Assembly: GCF_918797505.1 (NCBI RefSeq) | Contig: NC_092799.1 | Coordinates: 27,838,382 to 27,902,381, forward strand | Source: Bemisia tabaci | Lineage: Eukaryota > Arthropoda > Insecta > Hemiptera > Aleyrodidae | Reading direction: 5' to 3' | DNA length: 64,000 nt | Part shown: in pieces, positions 48,601-61,500 of the stretch | Position numbering within the stretch: position 1 is the stretch's first letter | How the letters are laid out: every line of letters starts with the position of its first letter | Notes under the pieces: model-generated | The model's database searches: none | What the model was told of the DNA's origin: nothing | The model's input: the letters and a program-made list of their open reading frames with translations, nothing else | Program-made: the position numbers and the translations under genes

Positions 48601-51600
48601 GTAAACATCATGGATAGGTATTCTAATAGAGATTACACACACATTCAGTGAAGATAGGAGGCAAGCAAATAGACAATGTAGAATGAATTGATCAGTTTTT
48701 GGATGGATTGGCTCTACATATAAATAGGTTTTGGAGCATTAGAATTGAAACTTGCAGCTTCAATCTTTTGAAGAGAGCCTCTGAGCCTCAAACTAAAAGG
48801 CTTGCAGGTCTTGAAATAAAAGGTTACCGCCGGAGGGGCTTTGTAGTATTGGAGCGTTGCAAAGTTTCATTCAACAACTTACTACTTTACGTAATAACAA
48901 GTGGATACTAATGGACTAAAAATTTCTGAGAATGATGGTCAAGTAAAAAAAGGGGGAAATAATTTGCAATTGTTTGAGGAAGAAAAAAAAAATTGTCAAC
49001 CAAGGCTTGGCAATCTTATGATACAATTATGCTTATCTAGCTCCTTCTCATTTCATGTAAAGGTACACAGTTAACGTATGCAAAACAATGTAGGAAAATT
49101 TTAAGTTTGAGTGAAAAAGAATTGGATGTTTAATTCAAAATACATTGCACATCCATGGTTTCTTCTACCGAAGGCTTCAAATACTGACAGAAAAACGTTA
49201 GGCAACTAATTGGAGAGAACAAAATTATTGTTGATGAAAAAACAAATGAGGAAAGGAGAGCTTGGGATGGAGGAGGAAACAGGAAATGCACACCTAAATG
49301 TTCCGTTTTTACAATACAATCTGAAAAAACAACAAAAACAAACAAAGAATTTAATTAAAAATTCCATGATAGCAAAGTAATCAAGAGCAAAATAATACAA
49401 TAAATGTGCTTTGAGGAATGGAACGCGAAAGATAGTAGATGAAAGTTGAGAGTTTGGCTTTTCAAAGACACAGCCTTGCAATTTTTTTTAAATAATCTAT
49501 TCAGAGACCAAAATTGTGAGGCACATGTATTTTGATATGAATTTACGACAGGAGGATTAAAATTTTTTGCACAAATTATGTGCCAGAAGAAAAAAGGATA
49601 GTTTGAATTTAATTGACAAGGTCAACAGAGGCCGCTAAAAATTACTGTTAGCATTTCCAAGTTGGACTGGCCATAATTTCAGAACTCCTGGTTTTGGAGA
49701 CTGCTATTAGTACAGGTAAACAGATTTTTGAAACGCTTTGTAAGGGGTAATAAGCTTTGAAGCAAGCACGTAATTAATTCAACAAATGCTGGTAAAATTT
49801 TAAGTACCATAAATTTGTTTTCTGCTTTAGCGCTTTCCAGAACTCATTGCAGGTGATATTTCTCTACGAAAAAATTGCATCCATCTTTTCATGTGCGATG
49901 CCAACATTTCAAGAGCGCGAAAACTGGTTAAAGAGAACAGAGTTGATGAAAGAAAGTTCCTCCAGACGAAGGGAAGGAAAATCGTTTAGAACAAGTTCTC
50001 TGCTAAACTTGGGGGTTCAAACACAAAAACTAACATAGCAAGCCTGGGTCAATTTTTTTTCAATGCATCATTTGAGAGTGAGCTTATATTTATTACTACA
50101 ATGTATTTTGATGATGACGACTAAAAGGAAAGTTGATTTTCAAGTGGAAAATACTTAAGCAGTGGTTAAAGGGGTTTGAGTTTTGCGCCCACGAATCTGG
50201 CAAGTTACGTCACGTGAGCACAGAGCAGCAGGTTCCGCAGTGGAAGAATACACAGCAGTGTGTTACTTATTAACATTATACAATGTGGTTGACTAATGCG
50301 GAGTTAAGCTCAGCGCTCCAATCTGCTCATAAAAATTTTGGCCAGTATTACAAGAACACACTTTAATCCTTCACAGGGATGATTTTTTGAAAGATTTTTG
50401 ACACATTCACTGTTTTCCACAGGCCCGGAACTGTTTTAATCAACTGTTGGTAAATAACTTCTTCACTGCTTGCCTACCTTATTGAGCGCTTTCAATCAGA
50501 AACAACCTAACAACATTAAACGTCTTATTTCCTCTCCTTGGAACAATCTACGACAAAATTTTATGAATGCTTACTTGCAGATAATTTCAAGGAATTATTT
50601 TGCTTGGTTTTCCTGTGGAAAAATTATTTTTTGATGATTAACTAGCCTTTGGAACTCATGGTGAAATCAAGGGTGTGTTTACATTCTGCTCAACATCACG
50701 TGAAAAATAGAACCTGGTGTCCCTTCTCCCATAGAAATTAATGCAAAGAACGAATTATGAAATATTCAAGAGATAGGGACATCATGAAGAATGATTGAAG
50801 TACCCATATAGCAAGTGTGCACCTCAAAGCAAAAAGACTCTAAAAGAAATGCAGCACTGAGCACCCAGCAAATTTCGCAACTGATTTTATGGAACTAAGA
50901 AAGATTGAATTTACAATTGACAAGTAAGTCATACAGAAAGTGATTCAGGGTCAACTACTACTTTCTGATGAATCGACTGCATCCAACTTGGAAAAATATT
51001 AGAGAAAAACTTCTTTTCCAAAGTTTGGAAGTATCCTTAAGGAAGCATAATTGCAATTTGGACACCTGATACCCCTTAAGCAAAACCTGCTCGAAGGACT
51101 CAACATTTTCATCAATGCAAACTTCATACACTTGAGAACACTAAAAAATCGGATTCAGACAAATCTTTCTTGGTTGAATTCCTAGAACCTGAACTTGGAG
51201 TCCACCCTAGGACAATGGAAAAGTGCAAACATGAGAAACAGATGCGGTGAAAAAATTCAACCCAGGGTTATCACACTTTGGAAGAACTCGGATCAGTACT
51301 TGTGAATGCATTCACACAAAAAAACGCTCTTTCAACAGGAAGACCTGTCACTAAGCTAAACTTATTTACAACAAGACCTCCAAAAGTTACCTGAAAGGCT
51401 ACACAAAGTTTCTTAAGGCATGTTTTTGCGTATGCATTTGTTCGAGGATTCACTAGGGTCATGAAAAAGTTGATTTGGAGGAGCCTGATTTTGACTGATT
51501 GTGAGCCTCCAAGCATTAATGAGTCTAAATAGTGAGACGATCTTTAACTTGATTGACTGATAACTTGAAGTAGGTAACCAAGTAAAAGAAAAGAAGAGAG

Positions 51601-54600
51601 TGCATTACACCTTTACATTAGGAGGGAGAAAAATAAACCCCTCAGTTAAGCATGAGCCTTTTTCTAGTTCCTAGCGCAATTAATTTCAGTATAAATTTAA
51701 ACCATTTTCATGATTTGTTCAGTTACCATCAAGCTACATTCACAATAGCACATTCCGTTGTACTGCATGTGCAGGTGAGTACTATTAATTATTTTGAATA
51801 AATTTGAACAAGAGGTGCTGGACCATTTTACGAACAGGCAAAAAGTAATCCATGTAAATCGTGCCTAATTGAGGCATCGACATTAATGCACAGTGGAGCA
51901 TCCCATGAGCCAAATTCAATTTGATGCGGGTCATGAAAACCTAAAGCTAGCAGAACAGGCCTCACCATGCAGAATGGATGTATGAAACTATATGCATCAC
52001 TGCCGTGATAGCGAAGAGAACAGTTAGTGCAAAAATGAAGTTTTGAGAAAACAGGTTCGGAAGCTTATGACTGGAGAATTTGAGTGAGAGAAGCCTCCGT
52101 TCTTTGTCAAACTGCCACTAATTGTCCGGAAGACTCTTGGAAATCGTTCGGATGATTAAAAATCGACTGACTTTATTTCAATTCCATAAAACTGCATGGG
52201 GGAAATTATTATCCTCAAATGACTGGGCTATTAGAAGGAAACTCGATTTCGAAAATTTGACACTTACTGCGCTCTCAGCTATCACGGTAGGTCAGAGCAC
52301 AAACATTCTATTCGCCATTCTGAACAACAAAATATGCAAGTGTGAGCAACCTGCAGAGGTACAAGTTTGTATGTTGTTCTGCTATCACGAATAAATGAAA
52401 AAGAACCAAAAGACTGATAAAACCCAGGAAAACTCTACATCAAAATAAAAGCCTAAAGAGACTCTATACGTGGGGTGGGTCTTAACATCAAATCCACAAG
52501 ACGTTGGGTGCAGAGTTAGTGTGACAGTAAGAAAATGTTTCTTCCCTGATCAATACTCACTCTTTATCATCTGAAGACTGAGGGAGCGGGTTGCCAAACA
52601 TAAGATTTCCTCCGACTCCAGCACCGTTTACTAGAACATATTGCGGCTGCACTGCCATTCCTTCGCCAAGGGCACTTTGCTGCGGGAGACAAGGGACTAG
52701 AAGGACTCCAGGGGGGTTTGTGGACTGGGAGCTCATGAGAAATGCTCCAGGCGTCAGGCCTGGAGCGGAATGCGGAAGAAAGGCACCACCAGCGGCAAGA
52801 TTGGGAGTTGAAATTGGAGCTAGAGCCAGCGACTCCGATGATGGGAGCATGAACTGAGCGGGAGGACGAGGAAAGCACTGGATTGCAGTGACAGGAACCG
52901 GAGGGGGAGGATTATCATCAGGGTTCGAGACAGGCATTGGCTGCGACACAGATACAACATTCTGCTTTGGCATAACTATAAATCGTTTTCCATTCATCTC
53001 GACTACTGCCTGTGCAGGAGGAGCTGTTGATTGACTATCAGCGGGTCGAGGGACAGAGGGAGTGTTTGACTTCGGATTTTTCTGTGCCTTAGTTGTGACA
53101 TTACTGCTCGAGAATTGGATCGTGGAAGAGGGTGGAAGCCATGTTGTCACACCTCCTACGATGGAGGTGATCTTGGCCGTTTTGGCAATCGTGCTGGTGG
53201 TCAGGGACTTGGGAGGGGCGGAGCTGGATAGAGAGACAAGGGTCGACTTGGGAGCCGGCAGACTTACGGTTATACTGTTCCCGCTTTTCATCGTCGAGGC
53301 TAGAGTGCGAGCTTTCCAGTTCCAATTTTTTTGGCATTTCTATAAATAAATAAAAATGTCGCAATTTAGGAAACTTGCTTTTATTTCATTGAGACAGGTT
53401 GATTCAATTTAAATTTTGCCTTGCTCATCTCTCAGTTTTAGCTTAGAAATAAAATTTGAAAATTAAGATGGTGTCCAGTGCGTAATAGTTCTCTGAATAA
53501 CGCAAGAGTAAAAACTTATAGAGTTTGTTTGTTTCAACTAACTGTTCAGTCTTTGAGAGGAATCTACGAAACTCTATGGCCTTCTTTTAGAGCTCATAAT
53601 AAACTTGCTTCTTCAAAATTCACCAATTAATGTATGAAAAGTTCAATTTTTAGTTGCAGCTTCATTTCTACTGCCTCCTAAAATTGGACTCGGTCAATAT
53701 CAGCTTTGAATGCGCTCCCAAAATAAACAGACAGCAGAAAATTGGAATTTGCATCAAATTAAGTTGACAATTCTTTACTTTTTACTGTCATGTGCAGTAA
53801 TCACTTGGTTGTCTGGACAGCGCTGCATCATCACTTTCAGTAAATCTTGACTGCTGTTGAACAGTGGCAGCACAATTATTTGCTAAGAGGAAGCAAACAA
53901 TTACAGACTTATTTACTGAATGTTCTGAGGGTCTTCAGCTCTTTTCTTTACTTGTGATTTTTATTTCGCTCAATGCCTCACTAAAAGCGAAAAGATTGTC
54001 AGAGAAACCAGCAGGAATATAGAAATCCTACATCTATTTCAGTGCAGTAATCAATCTCGATTTAACAACGACTGAGGTCATATTTTGGGACCTAACATCA
54101 ATCAAAATTATTTTCTACATTTTAATTGTGGTCGCCCACCAACAGAGGGACTTCAGTGGCCAAGACAAGAGTTTCAAGAAAGTAATTTCGTCCGGTTGGA
54201 TAAAAAAATTTGGTGCTTAAGTTTCTGGAGAAAGAAGTTCCACATAATGCCACTTGCGGTGGTTGCAGGAGATTTATCTACTTTTCTAGCCAAGCGCATT
54301 TTCTCAAACTGTAACCTTTAAACTTTCATACCTCCGGTTTAGTTTAACATGTTTAAGGCTAAAGTTTTTACTGAGCACTCTTCTCCGCAAAAAAGCCAAC
54401 ATTTCAATTCTAGGCTTCTGTCATTAAGGTTGAATAAAGGGGATGATTCTTCCACCGACATTTTCAATTATTTTAATCATCACATTGCAAAGTCTTAATC
54501 AAAGTAATAGTCCTGATACTGAGCCACAAGTAATGAGTAAAAAAATATTGTTGATTTTCAATATTGGCAAACTTCTGTAATAATTCGACTCAACGGAGCA

Positions 54601-55154
54601 CAGGCGAGGATAACCTCACTTCTCCGAATCAAACTGAACTAAGTTAAAACTATTACATAGAACTGACTGTGCTCAATCTGCTTGACCTCTTCAGCCATAG
54701 TTCCGGGAAAGATTGATCAAGTAGACAGAGCGATTGTCCTGCTGGTTTTCATAGGATCCGATTTAAGGATAACACACTTGAAAGCAGTAACGCCAACTTA
54801 CTTTGCAAACGTACTGCAGAATAGTTCGACCAGGTGAAATTCCGCAACACTCGGGATGGAAGAGGCACTGGCAAGCATGACACTGGAGAGACGGGATGAT
54901 GCCCATTGCTCGCGGACAGTAAATCGAACAGCTTCTGTCCATCTCCACTCTGGTGTGCATCCCCGGGGAAGGAAAAGGTCAGGGATACAAATGGGATATA
55001 CTCAAAAAACATGCATAATTATAAAAATCGAAAAATAATAAAAAAAAAGAAAGAAAAAAACTGAAAAGCCTGTTAGCTTTACCAGCAGAGGATCGAGTCA
55101 TTACAAAATGTAAAAACAATGGATACATCAAACGAATTCTCCTGCCAGAAGCCT

Positions 55155-55185
<31 letters not shown>

Positions 55186-55493
55186 TAAAAAATAGAAGAA
55201 ATTTTTCTCATCTAATTCAAACTTTGAGAAAAAAATGGTTGTACAGCGGAGAAAAAATCGAAGAATCCAACAGAGGCATTACTTCTCCTCCAACATTTAG
55301 CAACGATTCAGGTAATTCAACGATGCAGAATGCATTAGCTATTAAAAATTAACATTTCTTAACATTCTTGTGGGAGAAAAAAAGGTAATTTTTGATTTTA
55401 TGAAACGTTAACACTGGGACTTTAATTCACTGAACTTGCTTCTTGGAAATTTGGAAATTTTCCCATTATTTCAAAAGCTGGCAATTATCAATT

Positions 55494-55539
<46 letters not shown>

Positions 55540-58500
55540 GGTTATCTATTTTATCTTATCTTAGTCGAAATTCCTGCTGTAATTCCCTATCTTCTGCTTG
55601 TTCTTAACTTTGAACTACTCATGCAACTGAGCGCCGGTAATCTATTCGCGTACAAAATATCCTCATTCATCAGAGTAAGGGCTAGAGAAATATTTGTTGG
55701 CAATTCTCAACTGTCAAATACACTTGCAGCACCAAATCAAAGTTCGTGTCACTTCAGTAATCAAAACCAACTTTTTCAGAAATAACACGCCCTAAGTCGC
55801 ACATTGATTCACCATGATCAATTGCGAGAATTATCATTATAGGTAACACTTTATTTTAGCTTGCAGATATGCTTGCAAGGTCTTAAAAACTACTGCATAA
55901 ATTCAACCTGCGAAAGAAGTTCAGTTTTCTTGTTCCTGATACTACAGCATTTGATAATGACAAAAAGAAGCAAACCGAACACTAACTCAATACTGCTGTG
56001 CTGGTCCCCCTTTCAAAAGACGAAAATGAAAGATTGACAATACTTCTATTTTATGGTTTGGAGTGGAAATTAAAAAAACCTAACATTTTCTCGGGTTAAA
56101 TTTAAAATTACAGCTGCTGATTCTGACACAAAGTAAGCAATACTTTCACTTTTGAGACAACACAATTCTCTGTGACAGAGGTGAGACTTGAAGTGTCAGT
56201 TGGTCCAGACAAATTCACAGACAAAATGAGCGATAATATGGAAAATCCTCGCTGAAGGAGCCAATGAAAGGAAAATGAGATTGAATCAAAATTAACAAAC
56301 AATGAAGAGCAAGCACACAGAATAGGCTTGAATAAAGTTGATGAAGACCTTGTGAGACTAGAAAAAGAGGTGCAGAAAATCCCACAGTAAGAACAAAGAG
56401 ACAAGTCTGCTATTAGAGAAAAGGTGGCCACCAATTGTGAAAAATAGTGCATATTCACCGTTGCTTACACTCCTACCACAGAAGTCAAGATGACCCTGCT
56501 AAACAGCAGAAGTTAACAGCTTTCAGCTACGAGGTGCTAGCTTCACTATTAAAAATAATTACATCCAAGTAAGAATCGGACTTCTCAGTCAATTCTACCA
56601 TCGTCATAAGGAATATATCTACAGGCCAATAACAAGCTGGATGAGGAATTTTCAGTAGTGGAAATTGCTGTACAGTAAAACCCTCGCTAAGTCGGTTTCC
56701 GGATAAGCCGGTAACCCGCTTTAGTCGGTAGAATCGCCCGGTCCCGTTTATCACCCATATAACACAATGCTAAATAAGTCTCGGTATCTCGGTTTGGTCA
56801 GATTCTGAACCCGCTTAACTCGGTGAAATTTTTCCATCTCGACCTGTTTTTCTTCGATCGTCACCCGAGATCAAGCGTAGGTAGTGTTTCCGTGCGCGGT
56901 GCGGGTCGGGTCAAGTTACGCCACGAAGGGTGAGCGAATCTCCGAGAGAGCGCAGCGCGGTGCGAGAGACGCTTCACATCGGCACCAGCCCCTCTCCTCC
57001 TCCCTCCCATCCCCACTCAGCCCGCTCGTATCGGCACGAGCCCCTCTCCTCCTCCCTCCGATCCCCACTCAGCCCGCTCGTATCGGCACGAGCCCCTCTC
57101 CCCCTACCATCTTGCATTGCCCTTCCCCGCTCCCCCGAGGAATCTTCCTCAGAGTTTTTCGAGGATTTTAGCGAGTATTGTTACGTTGCCATCTTGAGGA
57201 TTTGTACCCACCTACGTGCATTTTCAGTGCAACGACCCGCCACTCAGCGGGCGGCCGCGGCGCATCACCGCGCGGCACCCCAACAAACGATTAACCCGAT
57301 GACTTCATGATGCCCTGACACTTACAACACGCAATTTCAAGTGCATCTCATGAAATTTTACTCTTTAGTACCATTTTCTTCGATCAAATGGCTCTCCTAA
57401 ACACTCCTACAAGTCACTCTACACGCACGTTTGCGTTTGTCCAATTTAGGGCGCGAAATTTGAAAAAGCGCGGCAGGAAAAGTGGCAGTCCGCGTAAGTC
57501 GGTAACCCGCTTAACTCGGTAAATTTCCTCGGTCCCGATGAAAACCGACTTAGCGAGGTTTTACTGTACAAAGATACACCTTTTTGGGCTTGCAGAAAAA
57601 CTGCAGAACTATTAGCATCCTCAGCCTGATCACTCCAGTATTAATTTTCATCAAATATACTAGATGTTTCTCATAAGCTAGGAGGAAACATGACTTGTTC
57701 AAGGTTCATTGTTTTCTTGTTGACATCGCTGTGTATGAAATAATAGTAAGTTTGCTCCATATTGAAAGAGAGGGCAAAAAGATGGAAAGAACTGACTTAC
57801 TTTGACGAGTCTGAGACAGTGGGCGGGCTCCAAGACCGTGCAGTAGAAACGTCATCATTTTTGGCTTCTGGTGAACTCCACATTGGCGGTAACATACCCA
57901 TTTCTAATTCACTGCTTCCTGAACTCTTCCGCTTTTTAACTGCAACACAAAAATCGAAGCATTACTTCAAGCCAAATGAAAACGTTGAATAAAACATAAA
58001 ATAGTTTCACAAAATCCTTCAAAGCTATTTTTGCTGATAAGTTTTGCTCTTGGGTTATTTTCTTGAAGGTATTATTACCTTCTTCACACTAAGGTCCCAA
58101 AAAGAGCGATTTTTAGGGGAAAAACTGTCAACAAAATGCTCTATTATGCTAAAGTAACTCACGTAACCTTCTTGAGAAATGAAGGCAAAAGATGTCATAC
58201 AAAATTGAGTACTAATGTGTACTTAGGCGAATACATAATTAGAGTTATTGCATACAGACAATGAAATTTCTTTTTGATCAGTGCACTCATTTTGTGTCAC
58301 TTAGTGATTTCCTCCTGAAATACTGGACTCTTCGTGAGCTCATGAGAGCTTCCAAAAGGCTCATTGACAAAAACGTCAAAACATGTCGCCTTAAGTTATA
58401 CATAAACTTTCATTTAATCCTTAGACACATTAGTCGTAAAGATATAAAAAAGACTAGGTCGGTTAGGCAAAGTTAATTTTGAGAGAAAGACAGTCCAAGG

Positions 58501-61500
58501 GTGCAACAGTCAAAAAAGAATCAGAATAGCTCTGCAACTTGAAAACACACTGAGTGACAGACCTGTCCTGACAACTAACTTGGCAGGAAACATTTCAATA
58601 CTTACAGCACGGAAAGTTGAAATCAGATGTTTTAGTGCATACAACCCTGTTCCAGATGAAAATCAGACACTTCGAAGTTTAGCGATAAAATTACATAATA
58701 GTACCAGGTTTAACTGATGAACACAATTTAGTTCTCCCTGTTATTCAATTTATTACTGGCAGCTTTTCAGAAAAGGCATTGCCTCCTCTGATGTCACAAG
58801 AGATAGGAGAGAGATGCATCGACCCATTTGCAAGCGACAATGAATTTTATGAATCATTCAGGTTGGCAACGGAATACTCCTACATGGTCCTGAGAATAGT
58901 GCTTGAGCAGCAGTTTGTAGGGAAATAAAAAAACACCACCAAAACAAACTCTAAGGCCTTGTCTCCACGGGACGTTTTCATGGGATTTGTCCCAAGTTCG
59001 AATCGCTGGAATGAAACTTCTGGGATTTTTCCCAGTTACCGTCTCCACGGGACAGGGCTCATACAGTCCTGCGGCTAGTTTTCGCGGGAAGATAAATTGG
59101 TTAAAGTCGAGTATTTAACCGGGATTAAAATAATAATTGCACTTAATTGACAATTAGACACATTATTTGAACTAAACAAACATTAAAAATGTAGTAATGA
59201 ATAAAATATCGCACAGTTCGTTTTCACTTCTTCTTCTTCTCTCAGTGGGTCCTAGGGGTACAAGTACCATACTTGGTACTGGGAAAAATATTGATTAACT
59301 CAATATTTTTCCCAACTTCGTAAGTGGGATTTTTCCCTGGGACAAATCTCGTGAAACGGCTCGTGGAGACAAGGCCTCAGCAACGCCGCAATTTAACTCT
59401 TCAATGCATGTAAATGGGTTAAAAATTTCAGATCCTATAAAAAGGACTGGATTTTTGAATGGTACTGTTAGAATAAAAAAAAATAAATAGATAAACAAGA
59501 CAATGAAAGAACTGCAAAAAATATATTAGAAAAATGGTGATGAATTCCTTGAATGGGGTCAATATGTATTGGTATCATTGATGGAACAAAATGAAAACTA
59601 ATTTCTTTTGACTAATTTATTTAATAAAAAGGGGTTAAATAATTGCATATTTATGCATAATATGGAGCGCTTCATCCCTTCAAGTTTTCTGACCGTAAAA
59701 ACTTTTAACATCTAACGTGTATATAAGACAGCAGTTGTGAGAAAAGGAAATTTTGAAAAAATATTTACAATGCTTCTTCAAAATTAAAATCTTTGAGAGC
59801 TATTACAGCGCTATTTTTCCAATCAAGGTAAAGGAGAGTGTTCGCTCTTTTTCTTTTTGAACTTGATGCTCAATGTCGAGTCGAGTCAAGACTTTTGAAT
59901 GCATGGACGTTTGAGGAGTAACCAGTCACAATGCTCTTTGATAGATTAGGATCTAAAATAGTTAGGTAACAGTCAGGGACGATCAGACAAAAGGAGATAC
60001 TTTTGAGAGAATTAAATACACTTGAGCAATTACGCAAAAGAAATCCATCGACATACAAGTTTACCACAGAATTGAGTAAAAAGAAAGTTCCTGACACATT
60101 TTGATAAAATTCCCAAACAATGGAGGATCCGCCGGTTGGTTCAAAACACATGATTTGAAATAGTTTCCAGACAAAATTTATCGCACGAATCAAACCCGTT
60201 CTAAAAGCAAGTAAATGTGACTAGACAATTTTTCCCTAACAATTCCTGGTATTCCTCGACGGTGGCAACCCTGATTCATGCAAAAGAAATCCGTCTACAT
60301 AGAGTATCCACAGCAGAATGACTCATTGTTCATAAAGACACCCAATTTAAAGAGAAGATAGACCAGTTGAGTGGACACAGTCTTACCTTTAGCGGGTCTC
60401 GATTTAGGTACACTTGACTTAGCTGCTGTGGAACCAGATTTGATTCCTGTGAACTTTACTTTCAATCCACCTGAGCTGGGCGTCGGCGTCTTGATTACCA
60501 CTTTTGGCGTGGTTTTTGGAGTAGCAGGAGGAGTTGCTGTTGCTTTGGCTTTCGGCGTTTTCATTGCAGCTCTTGGTGGTGGAGTTGCAAAGTCCTGCGG
60601 GATAAATTGTGAAATAATGGTGAGAAAACAAAATGAACGAAGTGCACAATAAATGCTGAGATGGAAGTTCCTGTAGACCCCCCCCCCCCCCAAAAAAAAA
60701 ACAATTGCACTATATTTGAGAGTGGGTCTGATGCACAATTTTGTTCAATTCATTTTCAAATTTTTAAAACTTCATCTTAAAGCTTTTTTCTCACAGGCAA
60801 GGAAGCTGTTTTGAGCTTGTTGAAGCTCGGATCAGAAACGGATCTGAGCTTTAACAAGCTACGAGCACGTGGTTCAAACTCCAATTTCTGTTACCCTAAT
60901 TTTTGCACTTCTGGGTGAAATTCTCTCCCGGTTGCTGTCCTCAGAAAAAGTTATGAAAATAACTGTAAGTTGAAGTCACAAATGACTTTCGAATAACACA
61001 ATAGAAAAAAATGACATGACTGACTCATTCTCAATTTTGCAGACCTGTAGATAGTATGAGGATAGGCATGAGAAACAGCTTTTACTGAAGCGGACCTGCG
61101 CTGAAGATCTTGCCTCATCAAAGAAACAACGAGGACCTAATAAGAAGAGAGCATGTACTTATAAAAACTAAACAAAATATTTTTCACCAACTTTTTCATT
61201 TGGACGGTTCCAAATTATTCGTGATGAGCAACTGAGTTCAAAAGTGCCGAAAAGGTATCGAATAATTGATTTTAACAAGTCTTTGGAGGAGGAAGAGATA
61301 AAAATATAAATACAATAAGACTTGACAAGAGCCAAAAACTTCAAAGAACAAAATTATGATTGTTCAAAGATTAAAGGGTAGGAAGCGGCAAGAAGCTTAA
61401 AATCTTCGGATCAGGGTATAACTTTACATTTTTCACTGATAAGTTAAGAACAATACTCCCTAAAAAAAACTCAAGGGCAGATTTTTCAACCTTATTTGAC

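Larger units (their letters stand above)
45037..52560 (-). other. 7.5-kb intron of the MBD/F-box gene
   Basis: Between the linker exon (52561-53339) and the F-box exon. It contains a GT microsatellite (about 45997-46013), a 51-bp tandem repeat (46651-46854) and two MITEs (47515-47767, 48178-48610). No exon was recognised inside. Confidence 0.6.
54950..57800 (-). other. Intron of the MBD/F-box gene with poly(A)/poly(T) tracts and a Tigger-like MITE
   Basis: Contains an A run near 55159-55185, a T run near 55498-55533, and the element at 56673-57566. No exon recognised. Confidence 0.6.

Noticed and set aside
52567..52878. 103-residue minus-strand and 88-residue plus-strand frames
   Set aside because: Shadows of the linker exon 52561-53339.
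56884..57310. Pro/Ser-rich frames of 95 and 126 residues
   Set aside because: They lie within the tandem-repeat core of a Tigger-like MITE; low-complexity translation.
60371..60652. 93-residue plus-strand hydrophobic frame
   Set aside because: Antisense of the TPK-rich exon 60387-60594, whose splice phases fit the MBD/F-box gene.
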